The notes: generated by a model not told the origin, from the letters alone. DNA of 64,000 nt from J054 sp965221985 (GCA_965221985.1 OZ244928.1:496001-560000); one strand, 5' to 3'; counted from the first letter of the stretch, positions 53,897 through 62,511 are shown. Program-made: numbers and translations.

Positions 53897-55111
53897 CTAG
53901 CTCTCCAACCACGGCCCCCACAGTTGCTGTTTCACGTCCTCCCAGGACGCGTCTTCGTCGCCGCCTGCTTGGAAGCGGCACCCCGGATGCTCGTAGGCCG
54001 GCGGTGTCCAGGTCCCACGGTCCACGAGCCTCTGAATATTGGCGCGATAAATCTCGTCCACCTCCGCATGCGACTTCGGGTCGTCCTTAAGCCACAGGTT
54101 TTTCGGGTGGATGGCTTCTTCATACATGCGGCTGAATAGCTCCACGCGCAGGTCCTTCAGCCAGTTGCTGTTCAGGTTCATGGCGCGGAACTGGCGCAGC
54201 GCCTCGATATCGATGGTGGCGGCAACGATAGTGTTATTGGTGGATGCGCTGTAGGACACGATCTGACCACGGTAGTCAACGATATGCGCGCTGCCGCCAG
54301 CAATGTCCACCGGGTGTTTCGAGGCCGCGCCGAGATAAACCGGGCCCGCATTGGGACACAGCATATAGACTGAGTTGAACTCGGCATGGCCTTGGTTCTG
54401 AATCATCCAGGTACCGCCGCCCGGGTAGCCTGCCGTGGTCATGGGCGTGGCCTCACTGGGGCGATACACGACTTCCGCGCCGTTGAAAGCCAGCGCCCGC
54501 ACGGCCTCCGGGTACTCGCCATCACTGCAGCAGATTGTGCCGATGTTGCCGATGTCATCGGTCTTCAGCACCGGATAGAACGCGTCGATGCCGTCCCCGT
54601 ATAGTTCAACCCAGCGGTCGTAAACATCATGCGGCGTGCAGGAGCGCTCGCGGCACCAAAGGTGATTTTTTGCCGCCTTGTGCACGACTTCGCCGTTGGG
54701 CCCGATGACGAACAAGGTGTTGAAATAGCGGTCGGCCATTACCTCGGGCCAGCGCGCTTTGCACTGGGCAATAATATAAGTGTCGTAGAGTTTTGCCAGC
54801 CGGCCGAGCTGTTCGGTCTCTTCACCGGGAATGTCGATAAACAGATCGCGAGCTGCCAGCACATGGGGCAGATCGAAAATCTCATCAGTAAACCCGGTCA
54901 GGGCACCTTCGGCCAGGCAGATAACCTTGACCGGCATGTTGATATTGACCATCGACACGCCGGCGTGGATGGCCTCCTCGATGGTCTCCAGATTGTGACG
55001 AATCTGTCTGCGCTCGGAAATACCATAAATGACAGTGGACAATCCCACCGCCAGGTACGGCGCTACAGGTTTCCCAGCCTGCTGTTGGGGCATTGGCACC
55101 CAGTCTCCCAT
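53897..55111 (-). CDS. Nitrilase-superfamily carbon-nitrogen hydrolase (amidase/nitrilase)
   Basis: The 404-residue protein has the full triad: Glu in LAEGALTGF, Lys in HKAAKNHLWC and the nucleophile Cys in GTICCSDGEYPE. These enzymes hydrolyse nitriles, amides or ureides to acids and ammonia. The C-terminal region of about 90 residues is longer than in most amidases. It belongs to the same subgroup as the cysteine-less protein at 20332-21468. It is divergent from a TetR gene (85-base gap with an inverted repeat) and followed by a TonB receptor, so a regulated uptake and hydrolysis unit is likely. Confidence 0.88.
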   Translation of the reverse strand: MGDWVPMPQQQAGKPVAPYLAVGLSTVIYGISERRQIRHNLETIEEAIHAGVSMVNINMPVKVICLAEGALTGFTDEIFDLPHVLAARDLFIDIPGEETEQLGRLAKLYDTYIIAQCKARWPEVMADRYFNTLFVIGPNGEVVHKAAKNHLWCRERSCTPHDVYDRWVELYGDGIDAFYPVLKTDDIGNIGTICCSDGEYPEAVRALAFNGAEVVYRPSEATPMTTAGYPGGGTWMIQNQGHAEFNSVYMLCPNAGPVYLGAASKHPVDIAGGSAHIVDYRGQIVSYSASTNNTIVAATIDIEALRQFRAMNLNSNWLKDLRVELFSRMYEEAIHPKNLWLKDDPKSHAEVDEIYRANIQRLVDRGTWTPPAYEHPGCRFQAGGDEDASWEDVKQQLWGPWLES

Positions 55112-55121
55112 CCCTATGTCC

Positions 55122-55138
55122 GGTCGATATTAGGTCGA
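55122..55138. promoter_or_regulatory. Candidate TetR operator between nitrilase and tetR
   Basis: Inverted repeat GTCGA-N7-TCGAC lies in the divergent region, 10 bases upstream of the nitrilase start. Direct copies of GGTCGA at 55121 and 55132 overlap it. A clear promoter pair is not visible on either strand. Confidence 0.4.
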
Positions 55139-55196
55139 CTGACAAAATAGATCAAGCCCGGTAAGATGCTGATTTAGCGGCAGTATCGGGGGCTGC

Positions 55197-55826
55197 ATGG
55201 CAACGGACGGCGAACATTCCAATCTGCACAAGAGCGTGCGGCAGGGTACGGCGCAACGGCGTCCGGGCAAGGCCACTGCGGCACGGCTGGTGGAAACCGC
55301 TTACGAAATCCTGGAGTCGGAGAACCTCGACCGCTTCAGCATGCGCAAGGTAGCCGAACGTGCCGGCGTCAGCCTGGCCAATCTGCAGTATTACTTCCCC
55401 ACTCGCAACGACCTCGCCCACGCGCTGTTCCTCTATGTCGGCGCGCGTTACAAATCTGCCTACGACGCCTGCACCGCCGCCGCGCCGGCCGATCCCGTCG
55501 AGCGCCTGAAGGCAGTGTTGCGCTTTAACCTGCAGGACATCACGCAGCCCTCTACCCGCCGGTTCTTCATGCAATTCTGGGCCCTAATCGGCGCGATGGA
55601 CGATTTCGCGGGCCGCCATCTTGGCGAACTTTATGCCATCGATATCGATCAGCTCAGCGAGCACATTCGTCCGCTGCAACCGGAACTGCCGGAATCCGAG
55701 ATCCGCCGTCGCGCGGTGATGATCGCCGGCCTGACCGAGGGACTAACGGTGGTGCTCGGCGATGACGTTGACGGCTCGGTGGTGGAAACCGCGCTTCAGT
55801 TGATGGTGGACATCGCCACAGGTTAG
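55197..55826 (+). CDS. TetR family transcriptional regulator
   Basis: The 209-residue protein has a basic N-terminal extension, a helix-turn-helix (FSMRKVAERAGVSLANLQYYFPTRNDLAHALF, about 42-73) and a helical ligand domain with HIRPLQPELPESEIRRRAVM. GGGGG lies 4 bases before ATG 55197. It probably senses a compound handled by the divergent nitrilase and the neighbouring receptor and oxidoreductase genes. It converges on the MFS gene, 17 bases away. Confidence 0.9.
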   Translation: MATDGEHSNLHKSVRQGTAQRRPGKATAARLVETAYEILESENLDRFSMRKVAERAGVSLANLQYYFPTRNDLAHALFLYVGARYKSAYDACTAAAPADPVERLKAVLRFNLQDITQPSTRRFFMQFWALIGAMDDFAGRHLGELYAIDIDQLSEHIRPLQPELPESEIRRRAVMIAGLTEGLTVVLGDDVDGSVVETALQLMVDIATG

Positions 55827-55843
55827 CGCAACGGGTGCTGAGT

Positions 55844-57001
55844 CTAGACAGATGTCCGGCTACGGCGAACGATAAACAGGAACGCTAGGGTACTCAGCAC
55901 GCAGGCAACCCCGGCCATCCACAAAATGCCACTGTAGTCACCGTCGCGGATCAAGCCGGCCGCGACACTGGGGCCGATGGCCGAACCGAGACCTTGCGCG
56001 GCGGTCATCATCACCAGGTAGCGGCCGCGGACGTCTAAATTGGCAATAGCACCCATCTGGTACGACACGCCAACGATGAATAGCGCCTGCATCGCTCCGG
56101 TGCTGGCAAAGTAAATGGCGGCACCAAAGTCGCCGAGCAATGCAAACAGCGCGGCACACTGGCCAAGCATAACGATTAACAACGGCAGATAACGTCCATA
56201 GCGATCGCTGGCCGCAGCGGCTGCCAGCGCACCAGCAATCGCCATGATCTGCGAGACACCCAGCGCCAAGCCGATGGTGCCGGCAGACAAGCCGCTGGCC
56301 TGGCCGATTCGTTCGACAAACGCCCAGAAGCCGAACACGTTGATGAAGAACACCACGCTTGCGCCAAGACCCAGCCATATCAGTGCGGTGTGCCCGGCGA
56401 CGGGCGCCGCGGCGGCACCGTCGGCGGCAACCCGCAATAGTCCGGCCGCCGGAAACCGAAGCAAAGTCAGCATCATGGCAATCGCACCCGCGGCCAGCAT
56501 CAAGTAGATCGCCGGCAGGCCCCACCCATCCAGCAACCAGGGCGCGGCAGTAAAGGCTGCAAGCATCATCACGCCCTGCACTGCCTGGGCCAGGCCAAAA
56601 GCTCGATCGGGAGCACGATTGTCGCCGAGCGCGGCCACGGTCACCGCCATCACGCTGCCACCGGCCATGCCGCTGAAAAAACGTAGCACCAACAGTGGCT
56701 CGAAAGTTGTGACAGCAGCACTCGCTGCGTTCAAGGCCGCGTACAGCAGAAACCATCCGGCCAGCGACCGCAGCCAAGACCAACGACGAATCCACATGGC
56801 AGCGAGTACGGAGGCCACGACCAGCCCAAGCCCTTCCAGGGACGCGATGCTCGCGGCCTGCTGTTCGGTCAATCCGTAACCATCCACCAGCCCGCCAACA
56901 ATCATCGGCATCAGAATGATCGCGGCCGGCCCGAGGGGGTAGACCAGGCAGATCAGTAAGGTAGTCGCCAACCCGTCGTCGAAGGCCCTACCTTGCTTCA
57001 T
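55844..57001 (-). CDS. MFS transporter
   Basis: The 385-residue protein has about 12 membrane segments and is short for the superfamily. The motif usually between segments 2 and 3 is weak (MWIRRWSWLRSLAGW). It is the last gene of a minus-strand operon of lipoprotein, SDR and MFS, 16 bases after the SDR gene. It may move the substrate or product of the pathway across the inner membrane. Confidence 0.85.
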   Translation of the reverse strand: MKQGRAFDDGLATTLLICLVYPLGPAAIILMPMIVGGLVDGYGLTEQQAASIASLEGLGLVVASVLAAMWIRRWSWLRSLAGWFLLYAALNAASAAVTTFEPLLVLRFFSGMAGGSVMAVTVAALGDNRAPDRAFGLAQAVQGVMMLAAFTAAPWLLDGWGLPAIYLMLAAGAIAMMLTLLRFPAAGLLRVAADGAAAAPVAGHTALIWLGLGASVVFFINVFGFWAFVERIGQASGLSAGTIGLALGVSQIMAIAGALAAAAASDRYGRYLPLLIVMLGQCAALFALLGDFGAAIYFASTGAMQALFIVGVSYQMGAIANLDVRGRYLVMMTAAQGLGSAIGPSVAAGLIRDGDYSGILWMAGVACVLSTLAFLFIVRRSRTSV

Positions 57002-57017
57002 CGAATTAACGCCCGGT

Positions 57018-57842
57018 TCACTGCGCCGTCAGGCCGCCATCGATAACAAACTCCGCGCCGGTGACGAAACGCGCAGCATCTGAAGCCAGGAACAGAATCA
57101 TCGCCGCGATGTCGCGGGGCTGGCCGATCTCCGGCAATACCTGCATGTCCATGTAGAACTGCATGGCCTCATCAATACTCCCGACCATACCCTTGTCGCG
57201 CATGTCCACTAGCTCCTGCTCGAACATGGGTGTGAGTGTATTGCCGGGATGTACGGTATTCACGCGCACACCATACGCCTTGCGACCGCACTCCACTGCC
57301 ACGCTCTTGCTGAACAAACGCACCGCACCCTTAGTCGAACAATAGGCCGTGAGTTCTTCCGCGCCGATGATACCGCCCACCGAAGACAGGTTGATGATGG
57401 CACCACCGCGCCCGCCGCGCCCGCCGGGGCGCATCACATCCACCGCTTCGCGCGTGCCGATGAATACGCTTTCCAGGTTAACCGCGTGAACTCGCCGCCA
57501 GTCATCAAGGGTGGTTTCCAACAAGGTCTTCACGATGGCGACACCGGCATTGTTCACCAACACGTCGAGTCCGCCGTGACGATCAATCACACCGCCGATT
57601 GCCGCGCGCCACTGCGCCTCATCGGTAACATCCAGTGGCACAAACTCAGCTTTACCACCGGCGGCGACAATATCGGCAACAACCTGGTTCGCAGCGTCGG
57701 CATCAATGTCGGCAACGGCCACTGCCGCGCCATGCTCTGCCAGCACCGCCGCGCAGGCGGCACCGATGCCCTTGGCGGCACCCGTAACCAGGGCCACTTT
57801 GCCCTGGACATGAATCGCGGGTTGCCGCTCCAGGGCGTTCAC
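57018..57842 (-). CDS. Short-chain dehydrogenase/reductase
   Basis: The 274-residue protein is a classical SDR. The NAD(P) motif is TGAAKGIGAACA, followed by NNAGVAI, the catalytic serine in INLSSVGGIIG, the pair in AYCSTKGAV (Tyr-x-x-x-Lys), and MILFLASDAARFVTGAEFVIDGG at the C-terminus. It oxidises or reduces an alcohol or ketone. It overlaps the preceding lipoprotein gene by 4 bases (ATGA), so the two are translationally coupled. Confidence 0.92.
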   Translation of the reverse strand: MNALERQPAIHVQGKVALVTGAAKGIGAACAAVLAEHGAAVAVADIDADAANQVVADIVAAGGKAEFVPLDVTDEAQWRAAIGGVIDRHGGLDVLVNNAGVAIVKTLLETTLDDWRRVHAVNLESVFIGTREAVDVMRPGGRGGRGGAIINLSSVGGIIGAEELTAYCSTKGAVRLFSKSVAVECGRKAYGVRVNTVHPGNTLTPMFEQELVDMRDKGMVGSIDEAMQFYMDMQVLPEIGQPRDIAAMILFLASDAARFVTGAEFVIDGGLTAQ

Positions 57843-59665
57843 GACCGGTTCAGCAAATAGATCACGCTCGGTGCTGAACCACCGCGGCCCTCCATCGCCT
57901 TGTGCTTGGTCAGCCAGTCAGGCGGCACCAGTTCCGGGAAATTGCCCAGCCCGAGAACAATGTCGAGCTTGTCGTCGCCGTTGACATCAGCCGCTTCGAT
58001 GGATGTCCAGGGGCTGAAAAACTCCGTGGGTATGGACTGCGGAGTGAATTCAAAACCGCCGTCATTTTTCAGGTAAACGAAACTCTCGGGCTCGTCCTGG
58101 TTCCACTGCGGAAACAGTGCGATGACCGCGATGTCCGGATCGCCATCGGCGTCGAAATCCTCAACCACCGAGCGAATTGCACCGTGCATGCGGTAGTAGT
58201 ACTGCGGCGAGAACTTCAGATCACCGTCGTTGCGCCAGACCCGAATACCATGTTGCGGCCGCGGTGCCGGTACAACGTTAATCACATGGTTGCCCGCCAC
58301 GTTATCGCCATTGATGACCACTAGGTCGGCGTCGCCGTCACCGTCAAAATCGGCGGCCCGCAAACTGTTGCCACCCCAGGACGGACGATTCTCATCGATG
58401 ATCAGTTTGCGGTAGGTTTCGTCACCGTTGTTAACGTAGAGCTGCAGCTCCTGCTTGCCCTGGGCCACGACCGTGGCGATGTCCGGCAAATCATCGCCGT
58501 TGAAATCCGCGATGGTGCTACCGATCATTCCGGAATCTGTCGCGATGATGGACTCGCGCAACGCGCCGGGGAGCACACCAGGCTCGATTTTCGCCGGCGC
58601 ATCCTGCCAGGCGTCGGCGAAATCAGGCGTCTGGTAGAAGATCGTCAGTTCGCTGTTGGCATCTTCAAAAATGCCGTCGCCGAAGGCATTGGCGACGATG
58701 TCGTCCAGACCGTCGCCGTTCATGTCGTGACGGTGATGTTGTACGAAACGCTGTCTACCATTCACCAACATGCGCGCGCGCAATTCACCATCCTCGAGCG
58801 TCCAGTCGCTGATTCGTGCTATGCCGACACGGCTCATGGGGAAACGGCCGTGCTCCACAATGCGCGCGCCGGTTTCAGTCAAGGCCATGTCTATGGCATC
58901 GCTATCCAAACGAGTCTCGGCAAGACGCTCGCCGGAATCCAAGTCGAACAACACAACATCGTCCCAGTCCTCGAAGCCTTCGCGGCGCTCACCGCCGCCG
59001 ACCCAGTCGTCGATAACGGTCCGGCCCACGTAGATTTGCTGACGGCCGGGATCAACCAAAGTGGCCAAAACCAGGCCGTTCGGTTCTAAGTCTAAATTCG
59101 GTACCACGGCCTCGAAGGTGTCGGCCACCGGTGGCTTCGGCCCCTGCATCTCCATCTCCTGCCAGGGCCGCGCATTACTAACGTAGTACTCGCGCATACG
59201 CCGCCACTCGTCGGCCGTCATCAACGGTGCTGGCGGAATATACTGCTTGAACGGATAGAGATCGCGGAAATAGCCGTTGCTGTCGTAGAGGAAATAGCGC
59301 TTGGTGTAGTCGGGCACTGGTTCCATCATCGGCGGTGCAGGCTCGGTGCGCATGTCGGGAAATTCATCGCCCTTCATGCCCACATAGTTGCCCATGTAGT
59401 GCAGCGCGAACGACCAGTACTCGCGCGAAAGGTCTTCGGGTTCCGGTGCCAGGTGGCAACGCACGCAGTGCATTTCCACCAGCTGCTCAACACTAATTTC
59501 CGCCGCGGCGGCAGGCTGCGTAGTGGCCGTGGCGGACTCGTCCGCCACCTCTTCGGAGTCGCGCGGCGATTCGCAGCCGACGCAAAACACAATCGAAAGC
59601 AGACCCAATATTGCCAAGGCTGATCGCGGCAACGGTAAGCAATTTTCTCTGATCAGTTTTATCAC
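57839..59665 (-). CDS. Lipoprotein with one c-type heme motif and FG-GAP (VCBS-type) repeats
   Basis: The 608-residue protein starts at GTG 59665 with GGGGG upstream. Lipobox FCVGC places Cys31 as the lipid anchor. MHCVRCHLAP (CxxCH at 67-71) can bind one heme covalently, but it is not a complete cytochrome c domain. The rest has at least five Asp-rich repeats (DMNGDGLDDI, DFNGDDLPDI, DFDGDGDADL, DFDADGDPDI, DVNGDDKLDI) that build a calcium-binding propeller. The role is unknown: electron transfer to a periplasmic dehydrogenase or substrate binding is possible. It heads an operon with SDR and MFS. Confidence 0.82.
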   Translation of the reverse strand: MIKLIRENCLPLPRSALAILGLLSIVFCVGCESPRDSEEVADESATATTQPAAAAEISVEQLVEMHCVRCHLAPEPEDLSREYWSFALHYMGNYVGMKGDEFPDMRTEPAPPMMEPVPDYTKRYFLYDSNGYFRDLYPFKQYIPPAPLMTADEWRRMREYYVSNARPWQEMEMQGPKPPVADTFEAVVPNLDLEPNGLVLATLVDPGRQQIYVGRTVIDDWVGGGERREGFEDWDDVVLFDLDSGERLAETRLDSDAIDMALTETGARIVEHGRFPMSRVGIARISDWTLEDGELRARMLVNGRQRFVQHHRHDMNGDGLDDIVANAFGDGIFEDANSELTIFYQTPDFADAWQDAPAKIEPGVLPGALRESIIATDSGMIGSTIADFNGDDLPDIATVVAQGKQELQLYVNNGDETYRKLIIDENRPSWGGNSLRAADFDGDGDADLVVINGDNVAGNHVINVVPAPRPQHGIRVWRNDGDLKFSPQYYYRMHGAIRSVVEDFDADGDPDIAVIALFPQWNQDEPESFVYLKNDGGFEFTPQSIPTEFFSPWTSIEAADVNGDDKLDIVLGLGNFPELVPPDWLTKHKAMEGRGGSAPSVIYLLNRS

Positions 59666-59826
59666 GCTACACCCCCTGCAGCAGCCGCTACGCGCGGCCA
59701 AATCGCCAGACACCGCCAGCGACAATAAACCGCTGCGCTGGCTGGCTCAAGGTGGACTGCACCCGCGCAGGCAGCGAGGACTTTCAATCGAGTATGCTGA
59801 TGATGGATTCGGGAGGCAGCAAACCC

Positions 59827-60879
59827 ATGGAAATCGAAATCATCATCGGCTGCGAAATGCATCCGGACGAGGTCGCCGACTATGCGGTCGCGGCGGAGAA
59901 GGCCGGCGTGCGCACACTTTGGCACTCCAACCTGCCAAACGGCTGGGACCCGTTCCTGGGCTTGTCGAAGGCCGCGCAGTCAACCAGCCGCATCAAGCTC
60001 GGAGTGTTGGCGCTCAGCCCTTACGAGATGCATCCTGTGCGCATCGCGTACTCGATCATCAGCCTCAACGAGATGGCGGCGGGCCGGACCATTCTTGGCT
60101 TGGGCGGCGGCGGTGCAATGGCACTGGCGACCACGGAACGCCCCGAGGGCGCGAGTCTGGATTTCGGCAGCATGCGCATCGTCCGCGGTGTGCGGGAGGC
60201 AACGGAAATCATCTTGATGATGGCCTCCGGCGAGTTTCACCAAGGCTACCGTGGCGAAGTATTCAGCGTGAACTCGCCTTTCAAGCTCGACTTCATGCAG
60301 CATCCGCGGCCGCAGGTATTTACCTGCTCCATGGGACCGCAGATGCTACGCATGGGCGGCCGCATCGCCGATGGCTTGCAAATTGGCGACGTCACCGCCG
60401 ACCGCCTGCCCGAGGTCATGGCGAACATCGAAGCCGGGTTGGCAAAGCGCAGTCAGCCCGCCGAGGATTTCCGCGTCGGCAATTTCTGGGCTTGGCACAT
60501 CAAACCAAACCGTGAAGCCTCTATGCACGAAGCGCGGGTCGGCCTGTTCGCCCGGGCCGAAGTCATCCCCCCGCATATCGGCCTGGACCACCTACTCGAA
60601 CCGGACGAGGCACAACTGGTACGCGACAACTATCGCAACTTTCTAATCGCCGGCGTCACAAAAACCGGCGACATCAAGGATGTCCCGCCAGAGCTAGTGC
60701 AGAAACTCATCGACAATGTCAGCTCATCGGGCGACTACGGCGACATCGACCGCGAGGTAGAACGCTTCAAAGCGATGGAACGCGCCGGGCTAACCGACCT
60801 GGCCTTACGCGTATTCGACAATCCCTGGGAATCCCTAGAAACCATCCGCACGCGGGTTATGCCGCATTTCTTAGTTTAG
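59827..60879 (+). CDS. Luciferase-like (LLM class) flavin-dependent oxidoreductase
   Basis: The 350-residue protein has the LLM barrel pattern: EIIIGCEMHPDEVADYAVAAEKAG at the start, RIKLGVLALSPYEMHPVRIA, and LGLGGGGAMAL. These enzymes use FMNH2 or F420 in monooxygenation or hydride transfer. ATG 59827 is chosen (GGGAGG 10 bases upstream); earlier in-frame starts exist. It is divergent from the lipoprotein-SDR-MFS operon with a 161-base gap, so shared control is likely. Confidence 0.88.
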   Translation: MEIEIIIGCEMHPDEVADYAVAAEKAGVRTLWHSNLPNGWDPFLGLSKAAQSTSRIKLGVLALSPYEMHPVRIAYSIISLNEMAAGRTILGLGGGGAMALATTERPEGASLDFGSMRIVRGVREATEIILMMASGEFHQGYRGEVFSVNSPFKLDFMQHPRPQVFTCSMGPQMLRMGGRIADGLQIGDVTADRLPEVMANIEAGLAKRSQPAEDFRVGNFWAWHIKPNREASMHEARVGLFARAEVIPPHIGLDHLLEPDEAQLVRDNYRNFLIAGVTKTGDIKDVPPELVQKLIDNVSSSGDYGDIDREVERFKAMERAGLTDLALRVFDNPWESLETIRTRVMPHFLV

Positions 60880-61195
60880 GACGACAGTAACCAAAACACC
60901 TCTTCGTGTTCGTGCATGGTTGTTTCCTCTTTAGTACCCGCGGCACAATGAGGTCTTGATGCGGTTGAACGTCCAGCGCACTGCGTTCGTGATGCTGAAT
61001 TTTTCCGGAAGCGACGGTAAATGAAAATTGCCGAAACGCCGATTGATCTGACAAGCGCAGAACCTTCAATTCGTAATCATCATCACTCAGATTACTCATG
61101 GCGAAGGCTTGGATTGCGATCAGTAAAAAATGAACAGAGAAGCCCTTCCCTTACCAACAACCTTGACTCGTCTTTCCAGGTGATTCACAGATAAG
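60880..61195. other. 316 bases without a convincing gene
   Basis: The stretch lies between the luciferase-like gene and the Fic remnant. An 80-codon minus-strand frame (60857-61099) overlaps the end of the luciferase-like gene and shows no family features. I see no terminator hairpin or RNA. Confidence 0.45.
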
Positions 61196-61486
61196 TTACT
61201 TCAGTTTACGCCAGCGAACACCGCGACCGCGACCCTTTGGCTCGATGAGCCCTTCCTTTTTCATTGCCCGAAGCACAAGCCGAATCGTCTCTCTACTAAC
61301 ATCTGGACACTCGCGTTCAATGTCGACGATTCGAAAAGGTTTGATCTTTCGTTCTACGGCCTCTCTGACACGCTGCGACTTTGAGATGCCAGGCTGACTA
61401 AGATTTCCGACACGGTCTTCCAATTCCTTGTAGGCACGCAATAGCACACCCCAAAAGTACTCGAGCCATGGCATGACATTGTGAGC
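61196..61486 (-). pseudogene. C-terminal remnant of a Fic family protein
   Basis: About 96 codons on the minus strand encode AHNVMPWLEYFWGVLLRAY ... ELEDRVG, then a winged-helix end (RIVDIERECPDVSRETIRL, LIEPKGRGRGVRWRKL). This matches the end of Fic proteins, which transfer AMP to target proteins; the HPFxxGNGR catalytic motif is missing. The homology begins abruptly beside the 33-bp repeat at 61486-61518, which marks the break point. Fic genes are often found within type I restriction loci, and a restriction-subunit fragment lies nearby. Confidence 0.72.
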
Positions 61487-61518
61487 AATATGGTGCCAGT
61501 CATTAGTTTATTAGTTTT
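61486..61518 (+). repeat. 33-bp direct repeat, left copy
   Basis: It matches 62652-62684 with one mismatch (A for G at the 13th base). It starts CAATATGGTGCC and ends TTTATTAGTTTT. It abuts the truncated Fic sequence. Confidence 0.9.
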
Positions 61519-61645
61519 CGGAGCGCCAACCTCCCTATCGCATTCACTAAAACCCGCACGACAATCCGACCTCCAGCCTGCCATTTTCGGCAAAAATGAA
61601 TCATACGTGTAATAGCGCCCAGGGTCGTCGTGGTCTATCCACACT

Positions 61646-61786
61646 TCAGATGCGGTGCAAGCGAACGACCTCGCCTTCGGTCGTTAAGGCATTCGCAACG
61701 AAGTCGCGCTTGTCCGCATAGAGCCAGTATGCGACTCCGAGCAGGAGTAGGCCAAGCACAGTAAGTAGGTATTTAGCGTGTTGTAG
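61646..61786 (-). pseudogene. DUF3592-like gene fragment
   Basis: A minus-strand frame of 46 codons without a start codon encodes a hydrophobic helix followed by a short tail (YLLTVLGLLLLGVAYWLY ... TTEGEVVRLHRI, stop). This resembles the N-terminal part of DUF3592 membrane proteins, whose beta domain then fails to follow. It is probably a remnant. Confidence is limited by length. Confidence 0.35.
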
Positions 61787-61872
61787 CTACGCACCGGTTG
61801 AATTTCCTCCGTTTTGCCTATCGCATCTTACAGGTACCGGTTCTAACATTTTGCAATTTTCCTGCTAGATAC

Positions 61873-62127
61873 TCAGATCGTTTGTTTGGTCACGCGATAA
61901 CTAGCGAGGGACTGGCCGACTATCTTAGCCTCGATGACGCCTACCGCTTTTCCTTGCAAAAACAGCGGATAGTCTGCGTGACCATGGCCCGAATTCAGCG
62001 GAAACTCGCGGATAGCGCACGACTTAGAAATATCGTGATCGCCGAAATTACATAAATGCCAACCAGCTGCTTCTAGCAGCCGATCAATCTCTTCGCGGGC
62101 TTTGTCTTCAGGGCCAGCCGGACTCAT
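61873..62127 (-). pseudogene. N-terminal remnant of type I restriction enzyme R subunit (HsdR)
   Basis: The frame from ATG 62127 encodes PEDKAREEIDRLLEAAGW, HDISKS and REFPLNSGHGHADYPLF ... GKAVGVIEAK, the conserved nuclease-domain start of HsdR with the Asp and Glu-x-Lys catalytic residues. Homology ends after about 72 residues and a stop follows; intact R subunits have about 800-1100 residues. No methylase or specificity gene is present. Together with the Fic fragment on the same strand it indicates a decayed restriction locus. Confidence 0.82.
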
Positions 62128-62184
62128 TATTATGAGTGCCTTCCGTATGCACCCAATTCTAGCCGCAATGCGTCTCTATCTCGC

Positions 62185-62412
62185 ATGAGCAAGGCAGACA
62201 GTCTGAAAGAAGAAATTGGCTGGCTAAAAGTAGTATTTACTTTGCTTGTAGCCGTTGATATTTCCCTGATCGGATGGCTGGCTCAAAACTATATCGATGC
62301 GAATATTGTTGTTTTTGCAATAGGATGCTTTGCTACAATTGTGGTTACCAGCATCGCGATCTGGTCGAACCGTAGGGCTTATCGACGGATAAAGGAACTA
62401 GAAGACTTATAA
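62185..62412 (+). CDS. Small membrane protein
   Basis: The 75-residue protein has two membrane helices (about 13-33, LKVVFTLLVAVDISLIGWLA, and 40-60, NIVVFAIGCFATIVVTSIAI) and charged ends (MSKADSLKEEIG and NRRAYRRIKELEDL). I know this as a recurrent small membrane protein in accessory regions but not its function. The next gene begins immediately after its stop codon. Confidence 0.7.
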   Translation: MSKADSLKEEIGWLKVVFTLLVAVDISLIGWLAQNYIDANIVVFAIGCFATIVVTSIAIWSNRRAYRRIKELEDL

Positions 62413-62511
62413 ATGGAATATGCAGTTGCAGCCTGTTTAGCGATTTTCATCGGCGGCTTGGTCTGGTGCGTCTACGTCGGTGCTACGTTTCGCGATTCCG
62501 ACAAATTCTAA
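62413..62511 (+). CDS. 32-residue membrane microprotein
   Basis: ATG 62413 directly follows the stop codon of the 75-residue gene. The product MEYAVAACLAIFIGGLVWCV plus a short polar tail (ending DSDKF) is one membrane helix. The abutting layout suggests coupling, but the length leaves room for chance. Confidence 0.45.
   Translation: MEYAVAACLAIFIGGLVWCVYVGATFRDSDKF

Noticed and set aside
49440..60880. Higher G+C content suggesting a transferred island
   Set aside because: Hand counts of single 60-base lines gave 68% (50401), 62% (55501) and 60% (58201) against 53% (37501) and 45% (43501), but a line in the RND gene (23401) is also 62%, so the boundary is not distinct.
60857..61099. 80-codon minus-strand frame overlapping the end of the luciferase-like gene
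   Set aside because: Its sequence has no domain features and it overlaps a well-supported gene; more likely chance.
61798..62055. Plus-strand 85-codon frame opposite the HsdR remnant
   Set aside because: The minus strand carries recognisable HsdR motifs, and the plus-strand translation is unlike any known protein.
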